From Rariloculus sp963665575 (GTDB lineage Bacteria; Pseudomonadota; Gammaproteobacteria; Steroidobacterales; Rariloculaceae), in the NCBI GenBank assembly GCA_963665575.2, contig CAXXDW010000006.1, positions 1,054,001 through 1,118,000 of the forward strand: a stretch of 64,000 nt of DNA. Reading direction: 5' to 3'. The notes beneath the pieces are model-generated. The model searched no databases, was not told where the DNA came from, and worked only from the letters and a program-made list of their open reading frames with translations. Both the position numbers and the translations under genes were made by a program. Shown piece after piece: positions 23,800 to 33,944 of this stretch. Numbering within the stretch: position 1 is the first letter of the stretch; each line of letters begins with the position of its first letter.

Positions 23800-24219
23800 A
23801 TGAAAAGGAAGCAACTCAGAACGACGCTCGTGACGGCAGCCGCAGGCGCGCTGGCCGTTTTCGCAACGTCAGGCATGCAAGCGCATGCTCACCATTCGTG
23901 GGCGATGTACGACGACTCCCTCGAGATTGTCGTTTCCGGAACTGTGACGGGAGTGAACTTCGCACATCCCCATGTCAACCTGTCGGTCCAGGCAGCAGTC
24001 CGCAACGGCGAAACCGACACCTGGTCCGTCAGGATGGGGAGTATCGGCGATATGACGAACCGTGGGGTACAAGCTGACACGATCGGTGTCGGCGATGAAA
24101 TCGTGGTTACGATCAACCCGCTGCGGGACGGACGAAGTGCCGGCAACTACACCCGCATCGTCTCGTTGAACGGCGTCGAGAACGCGGCGGAGGGAACCGC
24201 CTGGGCGCCCCGTGGATAG
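23800..24219 (+). CDS. Exported DUF6152-type protein (paralogue 2)
   Basis: A 139-residue exported protein with signal peptide from ATG 23800 (GGAGG about ten bases upstream) and the mature start AHAHHSWAMYDD. The core reads VSGTVTGVNFAHPHVNLSV, WSVRMG and IGVGDEIVVTINPLRDG, matching the other paralogues. The next gene (MBL hydrolase) starts 35 bases downstream on the same strand, so the two are probably co-transcribed. Function is unknown. Confidence 0.82.
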   Translation: MKRKQLRTTLVTAAAGALAVFATSGMQAHAHHSWAMYDDSLEIVVSGTVTGVNFAHPHVNLSVQAAVRNGETDTWSVRMGSIGDMTNRGVQADTIGVGDEIVVTINPLRDGRSAGNYTRIVSLNGVENAAEGTAWAPRG

Positions 24220-24254
24220 TTTGATCAGCCAGCGACTCCTGGAGATATAAGCGG

Positions 24255-25757
24255 ATGTCTTTTCCCAACAAAACACCATCGGTAGCCGTCTTGCTGTGCG
24301 CTTGCTGCATAGCGACCGTCGCCACGGCACAAACCGACTACGCCAGGGTCCGCGATGAAGTCGACACCATCAGGATCGAAGCCACCGCACAGCGATTTGA
24401 ACCGCGACAAAGTGTGGTGGCCGGCGGTTTCCCGATGCATACGTCGAATCACGACGTCGTTGCAGTCTGGGACCCGGCCGGCGAGCGGGCTCATGAAGCG
24501 TGGGACATGTCGCTGATTTACCCGGTTCCGGGCTCGATGCAGATTGCCTTTACCAACAACGAAACGGTGGGGATACGCACACAAGTCGGTGGCTTGCTTG
24601 GCGCAGCCGATGGCCCGATGGAAAGCTCGCGGATCGGCGCGAACTTCAAGGACCTCTGGTTATCCAATCCGATAATCCTGTTAGCTCATGCAGAGGAACG
24701 GGCAAGCAGCCGCATTGACGGCGACGAGCGGGCCGTCGAGCGGATTGAACTCGTACTGGAAGACACCGAATGGCTGGTGGACGTTGATGGCAGTGGCCTC
24801 CCGGTCGCGGCAAGCACCATGGAAAACGATCCGCATAGCGGGCGCATCGAGAACCGTATCGAGTTCAGCGACTGGCGCGAGGTCGACGGCATTCCGTTTC
24901 CGTTTCGCCTGGAACAGTTTACCGGGGACCAGTTGGCGCGCCGTGAACTGAGATCGGCGGTATACGTCAATCCCGAGAACGCCGATTCCCTCCTGGCTCT
25001 GGATGCAAGCGAGTTGGCGCCCGGCGATCCGGCCATGCGTCGCTGGGGCTGGGAGATGTCGCACATCATCCTGAAGCGTGCCGGCGGCGGAAACATCGGC
25101 AACTTTCCGCAAATCGACAATGTCGCCTTTGAGGAGATCGCGCCGGGTATCTTCCTGGTGCCGGGGACGCACAACAACCTCATCATCGAGGGTCCGGAAG
25201 GCCTGGCGCTGGTGGATGCAAGCTGGTATCCGGAGCGTTCAGCGACGTTGCTCGACCGGGCGGCCGAGCGATGGCCCGACAAGCAAATCACCTACCTGAT
25301 CCTCACCCATCATCACATCGACCACACGGGCGGCATGCGTCCGGTGATAGATGCCGGTGCCGCTGTCGTGACCAGCGCAAGAAACGCCGACTATTTCCGG
25401 GAGATCTTCGAGGCGACGATGACCCGGAGTGTGAGGATGATCGAGGTGGATCAGTTCCTGGCCCTCGACGAGATCGGCCGGGAGATTCACGTTTACGATG
25501 TCTACACCGAACATGCCGACGGGATGATCGCGGCATACGTCCCCGACGAGAAACTTCTGTTCAACGCAGACCTGTTCTCCCCGAACCGCCCGTTGCAATT
25601 CAGTTTATGGTTTGATGACCTCATGAAAGCCGTCGAGTGGCACGGAATCGACGTGGAGAAACACGCAGCAGGTCACGGTGCAGGAATCGCGGCTCACCCG
25701 GTAGACATTTCCGGGCACGCGATGCCCGTCACTCGCATGGTTGTCCCGGCGAGATAG
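24255..25757 (+). CDS. Exported MBL-fold metallohydrolase
   Basis: A 500-residue protein with a signal peptide ending near TVATAQT. The N-terminal 250 residues are a beta-rich domain of no recognised family. The C-terminal half is a metallo-beta-lactamase domain: VPGTHNNLIIEGPEGLALVD, the zinc motif LTHHHIDHTGGM, Asp in LLFNADLFSP and the terminal AGHGAG segment. It lies between two DUF6152-type genes and may share an operon with them. The substrate is unknown; the arrangement of an extra N-terminal domain before MBL resembles exported hydrolases of small metabolites. Confidence 0.87.
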   Translation: MSFPNKTPSVAVLLCACCIATVATAQTDYARVRDEVDTIRIEATAQRFEPRQSVVAGGFPMHTSNHDVVAVWDPAGERAHEAWDMSLIYPVPGSMQIAFTNNETVGIRTQVGGLLGAADGPMESSRIGANFKDLWLSNPIILLAHAEERASSRIDGDERAVERIELVLEDTEWLVDVDGSGLPVAASTMENDPHSGRIENRIEFSDWREVDGIPFPFRLEQFTGDQLARRELRSAVYVNPENADSLLALDASELAPGDPAMRRWGWEMSHIILKRAGGGNIGNFPQIDNVAFEEIAPGIFLVPGTHNNLIIEGPEGLALVDASWYPERSATLLDRAAERWPDKQITYLILTHHHIDHTGGMRPVIDAGAAVVTSARNADYFREIFEATMTRSVRMIEVDQFLALDEIGREIHVYDVYTEHADGMIAAYVPDEKLLFNADLFSPNRPLQFSLWFDDLMKAVEWHGIDVEKHAAGHGAGIAAHPVDISGHAMPVTRMVVPAR

Positions 25758-25837
25758 CTACGCACCGCGGCGGGGGCGTGCCCGCCGGTCCAATCGACGA
25801 CAGCATCGGAGATAGCCAGGTACAGCAGGAAAAAGGT

Positions 25838-26851
25838 ATGCGCATCATTCAAATCGGATTGCTTTCGGCGGCGTCTTTGGTGGCCATCTCGGCAACGGCG
25901 CATCATGCGGAGATCGGGCGGTACGATCCCAACGACCAGGGAACGATAGAAGGCGAGATCACCGACGTCTTCTGGCGAAATCCCCATGTGCGCGTGCTCC
26001 TGAGCCGCACCGGCGAAGGCGGGCAGGAGGAGGAGTGGGAGATCGAGTTCGGCTCGGTCAATACGGTCGTGCGCCTCGGGGTCTCCAGGGACCTGTTGGC
26101 TGTCGGCGATCGCGTGGCCGTTCACGGGAGCATGGGACGCAACGGTGTGACGGCCATGTTCGCGACCGCGATCGTCCTGCCCGACGGACGCGAAGTAGCC
26201 CTGCAGGCGGAGACCGACCGTCGCTACAACATCACGGAGAACGCGCAGCAAGAGGCCGACGATGCCGACGCGACCCTGCGTGCGGACATCTTCCGGGTCT
26301 GGGTGCCCGTGACGTTCAGGAATGCCCTGGCCATGGCCGGCGGGTCCGCCTATCCGCTGACCGAGGCCGGGCAGGCGGTTCAGGCCCTGTGGGATCCGGA
26401 GGAGGACCCGGCCCTGCAGTGCATCCCGCCCGGGATGCCGACCGCCATGGCCAATCCGTATCCCGTGTCCTTCGAAGACCGGGGCGGGGCCATCGTCATG
26501 CGGCTCGAGGAATGGGACGGCGAACGCATCATTTATGTGGACGGCGAAGGGGAGCCGTCACAGCCGAGGATGGGGCGCTCTGTCGGTCGTTGGGAGGGCA
26601 ATACGCTTCATGTGGAAACCCGGGATATCGATTGGCGCTACATTGACGACATCGGTACGCCGCAAAGCGAGGATGTCCTCATCAACGAACGTTTCATCCT
26701 GAGCGAGGACGGCACGGATCTGGATTGGGAAGCGGAAGTCGTCGATCCGGTGAACTTCACCGAACCCGTCCCCATGGAAGTCCGCTGGACCTGGATACCG
26801 GGCCAACAGGTCATGCCGTTCAACTGCGAGCTTCCGGCCGACCGGCAGTAG
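25838..26851 (+). CDS. Exported DUF6152-type protein fused to a second domain (paralogue 3)
   Basis: A 337-residue exported protein starting at ATG 25838 with an AAAAGG ribosome binding site. After signal peptide MRIIQIGLLSAAS...SATA it carries AHHAEIGRYDPN and the DUF6152-type core (EGEITDVFWRNPHVRVLL). From about residue 190 a second domain follows, with ALQCIPPGMPTAMANPYPV, RIIYVDGEG, GRSVGRWEGNTLHVETR and DPVNFTEPVP. This second domain resembles the C-terminal part of the protein at 57585-58460. The fusion suggests that the two domains work together. The long upstream frame from 25637 is not used. Confidence 0.82.
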   Translation: MRIIQIGLLSAASLVAISATAHHAEIGRYDPNDQGTIEGEITDVFWRNPHVRVLLSRTGEGGQEEEWEIEFGSVNTVVRLGVSRDLLAVGDRVAVHGSMGRNGVTAMFATAIVLPDGREVALQAETDRRYNITENAQQEADDADATLRADIFRVWVPVTFRNALAMAGGSAYPLTEAGQAVQALWDPEEDPALQCIPPGMPTAMANPYPVSFEDRGGAIVMRLEEWDGERIIYVDGEGEPSQPRMGRSVGRWEGNTLHVETRDIDWRYIDDIGTPQSEDVLINERFILSEDGTDLDWEAEVVDPVNFTEPVPMEVRWTWIPGQQVMPFNCELPADRQ

Positions 26852-26888
26852 CAGGGATCAGCCGCGTCCAGGAAAGCAGGGCGTTCGA

Positions 26889-28511
26889 TCACGCGCTTTC
26901 ATCGAGCAGATCTGCAGCGATCTCCCGCGCCTCGTCGAGCGTGTGCAGCACACGCTCGCGGGGCACCTTTCTGAGGGCGTTGAGCGTATGCAGCGTGCGG
27001 GCGACCGGCCCAGAGAGACCGATGACGATGATCTCCGTTTCGGCCCGGCCGGCGACGTCGATGAGTTGTTCGATGACCATGGCGGCGCTGTCGTCAAGGT
27101 GCGTGGCCCCCGAAAAATCGAATATGACCACGTCGTGATCGCGGATGTCGGCACTAACAACAGTTACCAGCTTGTGCGAGGAGGCCACGGTAAAGCTGCC
27201 GCGCAGCGCCACGAGACCGACGCGCGCCGACAGTGGATCCGCGATGGCCACACGCTCGATGCCCTCGAAGAACTTCTGATCGAGCACCGGCACGGAGACC
27301 ACGCTGTCGAGTTCGAGACCTTCCAACTGGCGCGCATGGGCGAGTCCCGCGGCGATCAGGCCGATGGCGACGGCGGTCACGAGGTCCACGAACACCGTCA
27401 GCGACAGCGTCATGAGCATGACGAAAAGGTGATGCCCCTGAATTCGGTGGATGCGGCGCAGCATCCGCCAGTCGATGACGTCCCAGCCGATCTTCATGAG
27501 GATGCCCGCGAGTGCGGCATGCGGGATCGGTTCGACGAGCCGGCCGAGCCCGAGCACCAGCGCAAGCAGAAGGACGGCTCTGAGGATCCCCGAGACCTGA
27601 GTCTTGCCGCCGGCACGGATGTTGGTGACCGTGCCCATGGTCGCGCCGGCGCCGGGCAGCCCTCCGATAAGCCCGGCCACCATGTTGCCGAGACCCTGGC
27701 CTACGAGTTCGCGATCCGGATTGTGGCGGGTTCCGGTCAGCGAATCGGCGATCAGCGAGGTGAGCAGGCTGTCCACCGAGCCGAGGAGCGCAAGAATGAT
27801 CGCCGGTTGGATCGCTCCGATCAGAAAACCGAACGTGGGCAGCTCGAACTGCAGTCCGGGCAGTCCGGTCGGGATCTGGCCGATCACCGGTGCATCGCTG
27901 AGCCACAGTACGCCGAGCAGCGTACCGGCGATGAGTCCCACGATCGGCGAAGGCATGAGGCGTGCAAGGCGTGTCGGCCAGACGATGCCGATCCCGAGCG
28001 TCACGAGGGCGATCGCCAGCGCGCTCGCGTTGATGCTGCCGAGTGCCGCCGGCAGGTCCCGAACGGCGCCCAGAGGTCCTTCGGGTGAGGTCGGCGCGCC
28101 GATGAACGGCAACACCTGAATGAGCATGATGATGATGCCGATGCCGGACATGAATCCGGAGATCACCACGTGGGGCGTGTAGACGACATAGCGGCCGAAC
28201 CTGCAAAGGCCGAGCAGGACCTGCAGAAGCCCGCCCATGACCACGACGGTCAGCGCTTCGCCGAGCGTCGATGCATGGGACGTCACGATGACCGCCATGG
28301 CGACGGTCATCGACGGCGTGGGCCCTGATATCTGCGACTTCGTGCCGCCGAAGGCCGAGGCGAAGAAGCCGACCGCGATCGCTCCGTACAAGCCGGCCGC
28401 GGCCCCGAGGCCGGATGCGATGCCGAATGCCAGCGCCACGGGCAGCGCCACTACGGTGGAGGTCAGGCCGCCGAAGAGATCGCCGCGGAAGGATTTGAGG
28501 TCGTAGGTCAC
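26889..28511 (-). CDS. SulP family anion transporter with STAS domain
   Basis: A 540-residue inner-membrane transporter of the SLC26/SulP family, probably importing sulfate or bicarbonate. The N-terminal FRGDLFGGLTSTVVALPVAL and SGPTPSMTVAMAVIV segments are family hallmarks, followed by about 12 to 14 membrane helices. The C-terminal STAS domain (about residues 430-540) includes VVIFDFSGATHLDDSAAMVI. The arylsulfotransferase upstream on the same strand suggests sulfate handling, although some SulP proteins move bicarbonate. Which ion is carried cannot be decided here. Confidence 0.93.
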   Translation of the reverse strand: MTYDLKSFRGDLFGGLTSTVVALPVALAFGIASGLGAAAGLYGAIAVGFFASAFGGTKSQISGPTPSMTVAMAVIVTSHASTLGEALTVVVMGGLLQVLLGLCRFGRYVVYTPHVVISGFMSGIGIIIMLIQVLPFIGAPTSPEGPLGAVRDLPAALGSINASALAIALVTLGIGIVWPTRLARLMPSPIVGLIAGTLLGVLWLSDAPVIGQIPTGLPGLQFELPTFGFLIGAIQPAIILALLGSVDSLLTSLIADSLTGTRHNPDRELVGQGLGNMVAGLIGGLPGAGATMGTVTNIRAGGKTQVSGILRAVLLLALVLGLGRLVEPIPHAALAGILMKIGWDVIDWRMLRRIHRIQGHHLFVMLMTLSLTVFVDLVTAVAIGLIAAGLAHARQLEGLELDSVVSVPVLDQKFFEGIERVAIADPLSARVGLVALRGSFTVASSHKLVTVVSADIRDHDVVIFDFSGATHLDDSAAMVIEQLIDVAGRAETEIIVIGLSGPVARTLHTLNALRKVPRERVLHTLDEAREIAADLLDESA

Positions 28512-28742
28512 GTCACCCCAATACTACCGAACAAGCGTTCGGGCCCTAACCCGAAAATTGCATCAAGGGCCGCGGTGATCGCGCCGGCCCGATCATATGT
28601 ATCTGGGGCGTACAGGCGCGTGCTCGCGACCGGAACCATAGCGAGTCTATAGTGCCCGGAGCATGTGCGCGGCTAGCTGCAATTGTCGGGCATGCCCCTT
28701 CGACCACGGTTCACCCGTCCCTGAGCGCAAACGAACGTCAAG

Positions 28743-30098
28743 CTACGGCAGCCGGAACTCACCAGGCGGCGGTGGTGTCACGGCAATCTCTTCGGGCTGC
28801 TCGAGCTGCGGTATCCACTCGTACGGCAATCGATAGCCCCGATACACGTCGTTGCGTCCTCCTTCATTGAGCGGATACATATACTCCCAAACGATTTCAC
28901 CGTCGCTTGTCACCTCGAAAACGCGCCCGCTCGCGCCTTCGGTAATGAGCGTGTTGCCGTTTGCGAGCCGTTGCGCGCTGCTTATGTTCCAGCTCAGGAA
29001 GTTGGCTGACGCATAGGACCAGACGAGTTCGAGCGTTACCGGATCGATTTCGACCACGCGCGACGAAGTGCGCGCATAGATATTGTCGCCGTCCGGAGCG
29101 ACCGGACTCGCAGTGCCGTAGCCGGACGCGCCGCCGTTGTCGAAGACGAGCACGTTGCCGGCGCCGGGCAGACCCTTCGGGATGAAATGGGGCTGGTGCT
29201 GGCCGATGATCTGGCCGATCGCGAGCAGCTCTTCGGATTCGTCGAATTCCGGGCCGAGGCGCCAGACGATCGACCCGTCGCGGGCGATGACGGCAATCAG
29301 GTTTCCTTCCCGGCCGCTGATGATCACGTTGTCGGGCGCAAACCGTTGATCGCCCGCATCGAACCAGCGGTTGGGCCCGACGTAGGTCGCGGAATTGATG
29401 TGCAGCCAGTCGAACGAGCCTCGAGCCTCGCTTAAGCCCGGCGCCGAGGCGATCGTGGCGCGTGCCACGGCGTCGAATCCCAGTTCGTCGATGTGCTCGC
29501 TCGCGATCCATTCCCAGACGATTTCACCCTCCGGCGACACTTCGATGATTCGATCGTCCTCGAGCAGCACGTCTGACACCTTCGGCTCGACGCGGTTGGT
29601 ATGGGTCAGCAGGAGCGTGTTGGCTCCCGTCGTTGCCGGGTCGGCCTCCGGCGAGTAATAGCCAGCCGGAAAGTCCGCACGCTGCCAGTCATGATGCTGG
29701 CGGGACGACCAGATCGTCTCGCCGTCGCTGGTCTGGACCTGCTCGTTCCCGCGAAAGCTCCAGACCGTGTTGCCTTCGAAATCGCGTTGCACGAGTTCGA
29801 GCGATTCCTGGTGCGGCGGCCTCGTGCCCGCGGCCGCGATGACCCCGCCACCCGGCAGTATCCGCGCCGGCCCCCCGGCCGCGTTGTTGTAATCGTCCCA
29901 CCGCTTGACGACGTTGCCGTTCATGTCGATGACGACCGCGGTTCCCGACGAGAGTGGCGAGAGCACCGTATAGCCGTTCCAGGCACGCTCGGGGTCGTAG
30001 ATCGTCGTGCCGGTCGGAAAGACGGACGGCGCTGTCGAGCCCTGCATGGCCGTAAGACACAGCAGGGCGCTTGCGAAGGCGGTTGCGAGTCGAGTCAT
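28743..30098 (-). CDS. Arylsulfotransferase (ASST) family exported protein
   Basis: A 451-residue exported protein with signal peptide (MTRLATAFASALLCLTAMQG). The chain is a beta-propeller with repeated tryptophan-rich blades (NVVKRWDDYN, NTVWSFRG, EIVWEWIA, SIVWRLG, LELVWSYA, EIVWEYM) and the histidine-containing segments SRQHHDW and GQHQPHFIPKG. These match the arylsulfotransferase superfamily, which in characterised members transfers sulfate between phenols through an active-site His. Many family members have no tested activity. The SulP gene lies downstream, and a TonB receptor is divergently placed. Confidence 0.82.
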   Translation of the reverse strand: MTRLATAFASALLCLTAMQGSTAPSVFPTGTTIYDPERAWNGYTVLSPLSSGTAVVIDMNGNVVKRWDDYNNAAGGPARILPGGGVIAAAGTRPPHQESLELVQRDFEGNTVWSFRGNEQVQTSDGETIWSSRQHHDWQRADFPAGYYSPEADPATTGANTLLLTHTNRVEPKVSDVLLEDDRIIEVSPEGEIVWEWIASEHIDELGFDAVARATIASAPGLSEARGSFDWLHINSATYVGPNRWFDAGDQRFAPDNVIISGREGNLIAVIARDGSIVWRLGPEFDESEELLAIGQIIGQHQPHFIPKGLPGAGNVLVFDNGGASGYGTASPVAPDGDNIYARTSSRVVEIDPVTLELVWSYASANFLSWNISSAQRLANGNTLITEGASGRVFEVTSDGEIVWEYMYPLNEGGRNDVYRGYRLPYEWIPQLEQPEEIAVTPPPPGEFRLP

Positions 30099-30464
30099 CG
30101 GTGTCTCCTGCTCACCGGCCTATGAGCCGATTCGCGGTGTTTCCATGTTGCCTGGTACGCGGCGCCATCGCCGCACGCCCCCGTGCGCAAATGACGGGCC
30201 GCTGTCCCTTGCCGCGAACGCACTTCAGTTGGTGTTTTTTCGTAACGGCAGTTCGTTCGGGAAATCTCAGATTGTACTCTCCGGCAGGCTCCGGAAACAT
30301 GGCCACCAACACACCGCGGGCGGCTCTCGAACTTGACTGGCATGGCCAAGAGTGTATGCTCGATGCAACAACATGAACCGCGCTACAGCGCAGGATAAAA
30401 AAGAAGCTTCGGGCGGCAATAAGGGATGCTGCATCGAAGCCGCAACATTTCGGGGGAGTAAATC
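30099..30464 (+). promoter_or_regulatory. Intergenic region with promoter for the TonB receptor
   Basis: This 366-base gap separates the divergent ASST and TonB receptor genes. A good sigma-70 match, TTGACT (30333-30338), 16-base spacer, TATGCT (30355-30360), points toward the receptor and leaves about 100 bases of leader. A CGGGGGAG ribosome binding site sits just before the ATG at 30465. No other feature is seen. Confidence 0.6.
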
Positions 30465-33400
30465 ATGACATTCAGGATTCAATATTCACGTTTCGGAAGG
30501 ACCGTACCGATTCAATTCTCGCCGGCTCTCAAACCTCTCGCCTATGCCTGCCTGACGGCGCTCGGGCTCGGCCACGCGACCGGCTTCGCGCAGGACGCGC
30601 AGCTCGAGGAAGTCACGGTAACGGGTTCGCGCATCCAACAGACCTCGGGCATGAACACGCCGACGCCGGTAACCGTCGTCGGCCGCGAGGACATCGATCT
30701 CATGGCGCCCGGCAACGTGATCGAGGCGCTGAGCCAGTTGCCGTTGTTCTATAACAATAGAACGCCGAACGATCCCGGCAGTTTCTTCTCGAGCCCCGGG
30801 TCGGGAAACCTGAACCTGCGCGGCATCGGTACGAAGCGGACGCTCGTGCTGCTCGACGGACGGCGGGTCGTGTCCTCGACGCGATTCGGCGGCACTGACA
30901 TCAGCGCATTTCCGGAAGCGTTGCTTCGCTCGGTCGAAACCGTAACGGGCGGGGCATCGGCCGCCTACGGCACGGACGCAGTCACGGGCGTCGTGAACTT
31001 CATCCTTGATACCGACCTGGAGGGGCTCAGGGGACACGCTCAATCGGGCAGGTCCGGCCAGGGCGATGGCGATAACTGGGAAGCCTCCTTCGCGGGCGGC
31101 TTCGCGATCGGCGAGCGCATGCACCTGCTCTTTTCGGTCGATACCTACACTCAGGACGGCATCCATACGTATGAAGGGCGGGATTGGTACCAGAACTGGG
31201 GCATCATCACGAATCCGGACCCGAACGGGCCAAGAGAGCTGGTACGTCCCAACGTCGTGTCGAGGACGGCGACCTTCGACGGCTTGATCTTCGCGCCCGG
31301 CACGCCGCTGCACAATCACAATTTCAATTCCGCGGGCACGGCTGTCTCTCCGTTCGGCCTTGTCCCGGGACAACCGGGGCTGTCCCAGTCGATTGCCGGC
31401 GGTGTCGGTGGGGGCGATGACTTCGGCGCGGATACGCCGAACCTGGCGACAGATTACGACCGGGAGAACCAGTTCCTGCGTCTGAGCTACGACGCCCGCG
31501 ACAATGTCACGCTCTTCGCGCAAGCAGTGCGTGGCGAGTCGTTCAGAACGCAACTGAATTGGGCGGGTCAGTTCCAGGGGCCGTTCTCGCCCGCGGTGAT
31601 CTACAGCGGGAATGCGTTCCTGCCGCCCGGGATTCAAGCGGCCCTGGACGACCCGAGCTACTCCAGGCGATGCGGCGTCAACGGCTCGCCGTCAGGCGCA
31701 CCCGACGCGGTCCCGTGCTTCAACCTCAATCGCATCGGCCATTCGTCCGACCTCAAGCGTGGCGGCGCTACGCTCGCGCTCGACGTCGAGTTCGAATCGA
31801 CGACGCTCGGTCTTGAAGCGGAGCTCTCCGGTGGCGGCTTCTTCGACGGTTGGAGCGTCGACGCTTTTGTACAGCAGGGCGAGACCACGACGCTGGCCAG
31901 GCAAACCGGCGGCATCCGCCTGGACCGCATCCATCTGGCTCACGATGCCGTGGTTGACCCCGCGACCGGGCAGATCGTCTGTAATGTCACGCTCGTCACC
32001 CAAGGGGAAATGTTCCCGGACTGCGTGCCGTTGAACCTGTTCGGTCGCGGCAATGCGTCAGATGCGGCGATCAACTGGGTCACGGGTTTCGACCCGGGTG
32101 AGACAGTCACGACGCCCATTTACTACGCCCAGCAGGGTTTCGATCTCGGCGTGACGGACACTTACGTCACCGAGGAGGGCAGGATCACCCGCTCGTGGAT
32201 CGAACAGGATGTCATCGAGTTCTCGATGACCGGCGAGATCTTCGACAACCGCGAGGTTGGAGCCATCGGAGTCGCGTTCGGCGCCGGCTGGCGTGAAGAG
32301 TCGATGAATCAGATCGCGCGCACGCCTGCCGGGCCCTATTTCGCGCCCGACGGCACACAGTTGAGCCTGGGGATTGTCGACGGCAACCACGATTCCGGGC
32401 GGCCGGTGCCGATGAACTACGCCCCGGCCGGCATACGGGGGATGCCTCGCGGCGACCTGAATAACTCGGTCGTCATCCAGTATTCGAAGATTCCGAACGT
32501 GACCGGCGCAAGAGATGTCTCCGAAGTCTTCGGCGAGGTCTTCGTGCCGGTGCTTGCGGACAACAGGCTCAACATCCCGCTTGCCGCGCGCTGGGCGGAC
32601 TACTCGGGTTCCGGCGGCATCTGGGTATGGAAGGCCGGCATCGACTCGCAGCTCACGGATGCGCTGCGTCTGAGAGCCACGCGCTCGCGCGACGTCAGGG
32701 CCGGGACGCTGTCGGAGCGTTTCGACCAGACGGGCGGCGCAAGTTCGGTGCAGGACCCGCAAAGGAACAACGAGCGCTTCCAGATCTTCCGCACGACCGG
32801 CGGCAACCCGAACATTCGCCCCGAGGAAGCCGATACGGTCACCGTGGGGCTCGTGATTCAGCCGACCGGGACTCCCGGATTGTCCGTGTCCATCGACTGG
32901 TTCCAGGTCGATCTCGTCGACGCGATCGCGGAGTTGACGCCGCAGCAGATCGTCGACCAATGTCACATCGGCGACGTGTCGCTTTGCCCGTTGATCACCC
33001 GCCAGCCGGACCTGCCCGACGGCACGCCGGGTGCGATCAACGTCGTCTCGGCCAACTTCCTCAACGTTGCCAATGCGACCGTCGAGGGCGCCGATTTCGA
33101 GGTCAGCTACCGCACGGACGTTGACTGGTTCGGGGGCGGCGAGCAACTGGGCATTCGCCTGCTCGCGACTCACCTGGCCGAAAATTCGTTCCAGGGTTTC
33201 GACTCGCCCAAGATCGACCGCGCAGGCCAGATCTTTGGTGGCTTCGACCTGCCGACCGACAAGATCACGACGCAGTTCAACTACCAAAGAGGGCCGTTCA
33301 GGGCGTTTGTCCAGGCACGCTGGATCGACGGGGGCGTACGTGACGTGCTCGAGACCGAAGGCGTACACATCGACAACAACACGATCGAGTCGGTGACCTA

Positions 33401-33599
33401 TGTCGACTTGAACCTGCGCTATGACCTTGCTGTAGGAGAAGGGACGCTGGAGTTATACGGCAACGTGCAGAACCTGTTGGACGAGGACCCGCCGGTCTCG
33501 GCGAACTTCGGCTACTTCTTTGCCAACGCGAGCCAGACGAACACGTTCTACGATCTGATCGGCCGTAGGTACACGCTTGGGGCGCGATTCAGCTTCTAG
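30465..33599 (+). CDS. TonB-dependent outer-membrane receptor
   Basis: A 1044-residue outer-membrane receptor that takes up a ligand with energy from TonB-ExbBD. After the signal peptide, the mature N-terminus has the TonB-box-like EEVTVTGSRI, then the plug domain: PVTVVGREDIDLMAPGNVIE, NLNLRGIGTKRTLVLLDGRR and ETVTGGASAAYGTDAVTGVV. The C-terminal 22-strand barrel ends in the classical YTLGARFSF with terminal Phe. This is the large iron-independent receptor subclass common in Gammaproteobacteria and Sphingomonads, often importing sugars, peptides or aromatic compounds. The substrate is unknown; the adjacent sulfotransferase hints at sulfated aromatics, which is speculation. Confidence 0.95.
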   Translation: MTFRIQYSRFGRTVPIQFSPALKPLAYACLTALGLGHATGFAQDAQLEEVTVTGSRIQQTSGMNTPTPVTVVGREDIDLMAPGNVIEALSQLPLFYNNRTPNDPGSFFSSPGSGNLNLRGIGTKRTLVLLDGRRVVSSTRFGGTDISAFPEALLRSVETVTGGASAAYGTDAVTGVVNFILDTDLEGLRGHAQSGRSGQGDGDNWEASFAGGFAIGERMHLLFSVDTYTQDGIHTYEGRDWYQNWGIITNPDPNGPRELVRPNVVSRTATFDGLIFAPGTPLHNHNFNSAGTAVSPFGLVPGQPGLSQSIAGGVGGGDDFGADTPNLATDYDRENQFLRLSYDARDNVTLFAQAVRGESFRTQLNWAGQFQGPFSPAVIYSGNAFLPPGIQAALDDPSYSRRCGVNGSPSGAPDAVPCFNLNRIGHSSDLKRGGATLALDVEFESTTLGLEAELSGGGFFDGWSVDAFVQQGETTTLARQTGGIRLDRIHLAHDAVVDPATGQIVCNVTLVTQGEMFPDCVPLNLFGRGNASDAAINWVTGFDPGETVTTPIYYAQQGFDLGVTDTYVTEEGRITRSWIEQDVIEFSMTGEIFDNREVGAIGVAFGAGWREESMNQIARTPAGPYFAPDGTQLSLGIVDGNHDSGRPVPMNYAPAGIRGMPRGDLNNSVVIQYSKIPNVTGARDVSEVFGEVFVPVLADNRLNIPLAARWADYSGSGGIWVWKAGIDSQLTDALRLRATRSRDVRAGTLSERFDQTGGASSVQDPQRNNERFQIFRTTGGNPNIRPEEADTVTVGLVIQPTGTPGLSVSIDWFQVDLVDAIAELTPQQIVDQCHIGDVSLCPLITRQPDLPDGTPGAINVVSANFLNVANATVEGADFEVSYRTDVDWFGGGEQLGIRLLATHLAENSFQGFDSPKIDRAGQIFGGFDLPTDKITTQFNYQRGPFRAFVQARWIDGGVRDVLETEGVHIDNNTIESVTYVDLNLRYDLAVGEGTLELYGNVQNLLDEDPPVSANFGYFFANASQTNTFYDLIGRRYTLGARFSF

Positions 33600-33645
33600 G
33601 GTTGAGAGACAAGCCCGGTCGACATTCCGGGGATGGCGAGATCAA

Positions 33646-33678
33646 AAGGGGCCTGCTGCGTCCGGCAGCAGACCCCTT
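33646..33678. terminator. Strong hairpin between convergent genes
   Basis: AAGGGG-C-CTGCTGC, a five-base loop and GCAGCAG-A-CCCCTT form a 13-pair stem with one mismatch. Read on the minus strand it is followed by TTTT, so it can terminate the small membrane-protein gene at 33945. It may also serve the TonB receptor. The rest of 33600-33944 shows a second GC-rich inverted repeat near 33827-33862 and no gene. Confidence 0.65.
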
Positions 33679-33944
33679 CGGTCGAAAGTCGGCAGCAGGG
33701 CCGGCGCGACTTCAACGTTCGCCCGACCAAAAACATTGCGTCAATGGAGCCCGGCTTGCGAGGCCTTGCCGGAACAGGTTTGCCCCGCGCGCCTGCAGCT
33801 TCGATTGCGCATCGGGGAGAGAAGCGGCGAAGCCGCGCCTGGCGGCGCGGCTTCGCCCTATTGGGGCTGACTCGGAGGCGGTGCGAGCTCAGTCTGTCGC
33901 TAGCGAACCCTGTCGCCGCATTGCGTATCCGAGTTTGCTGACGA

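Noticed and set aside
32058..33368. 436-codon minus-strand frame in the TonB receptor
   Set aside because: Antisense shadow; the receptor frame has clear barrel and plug motifs.
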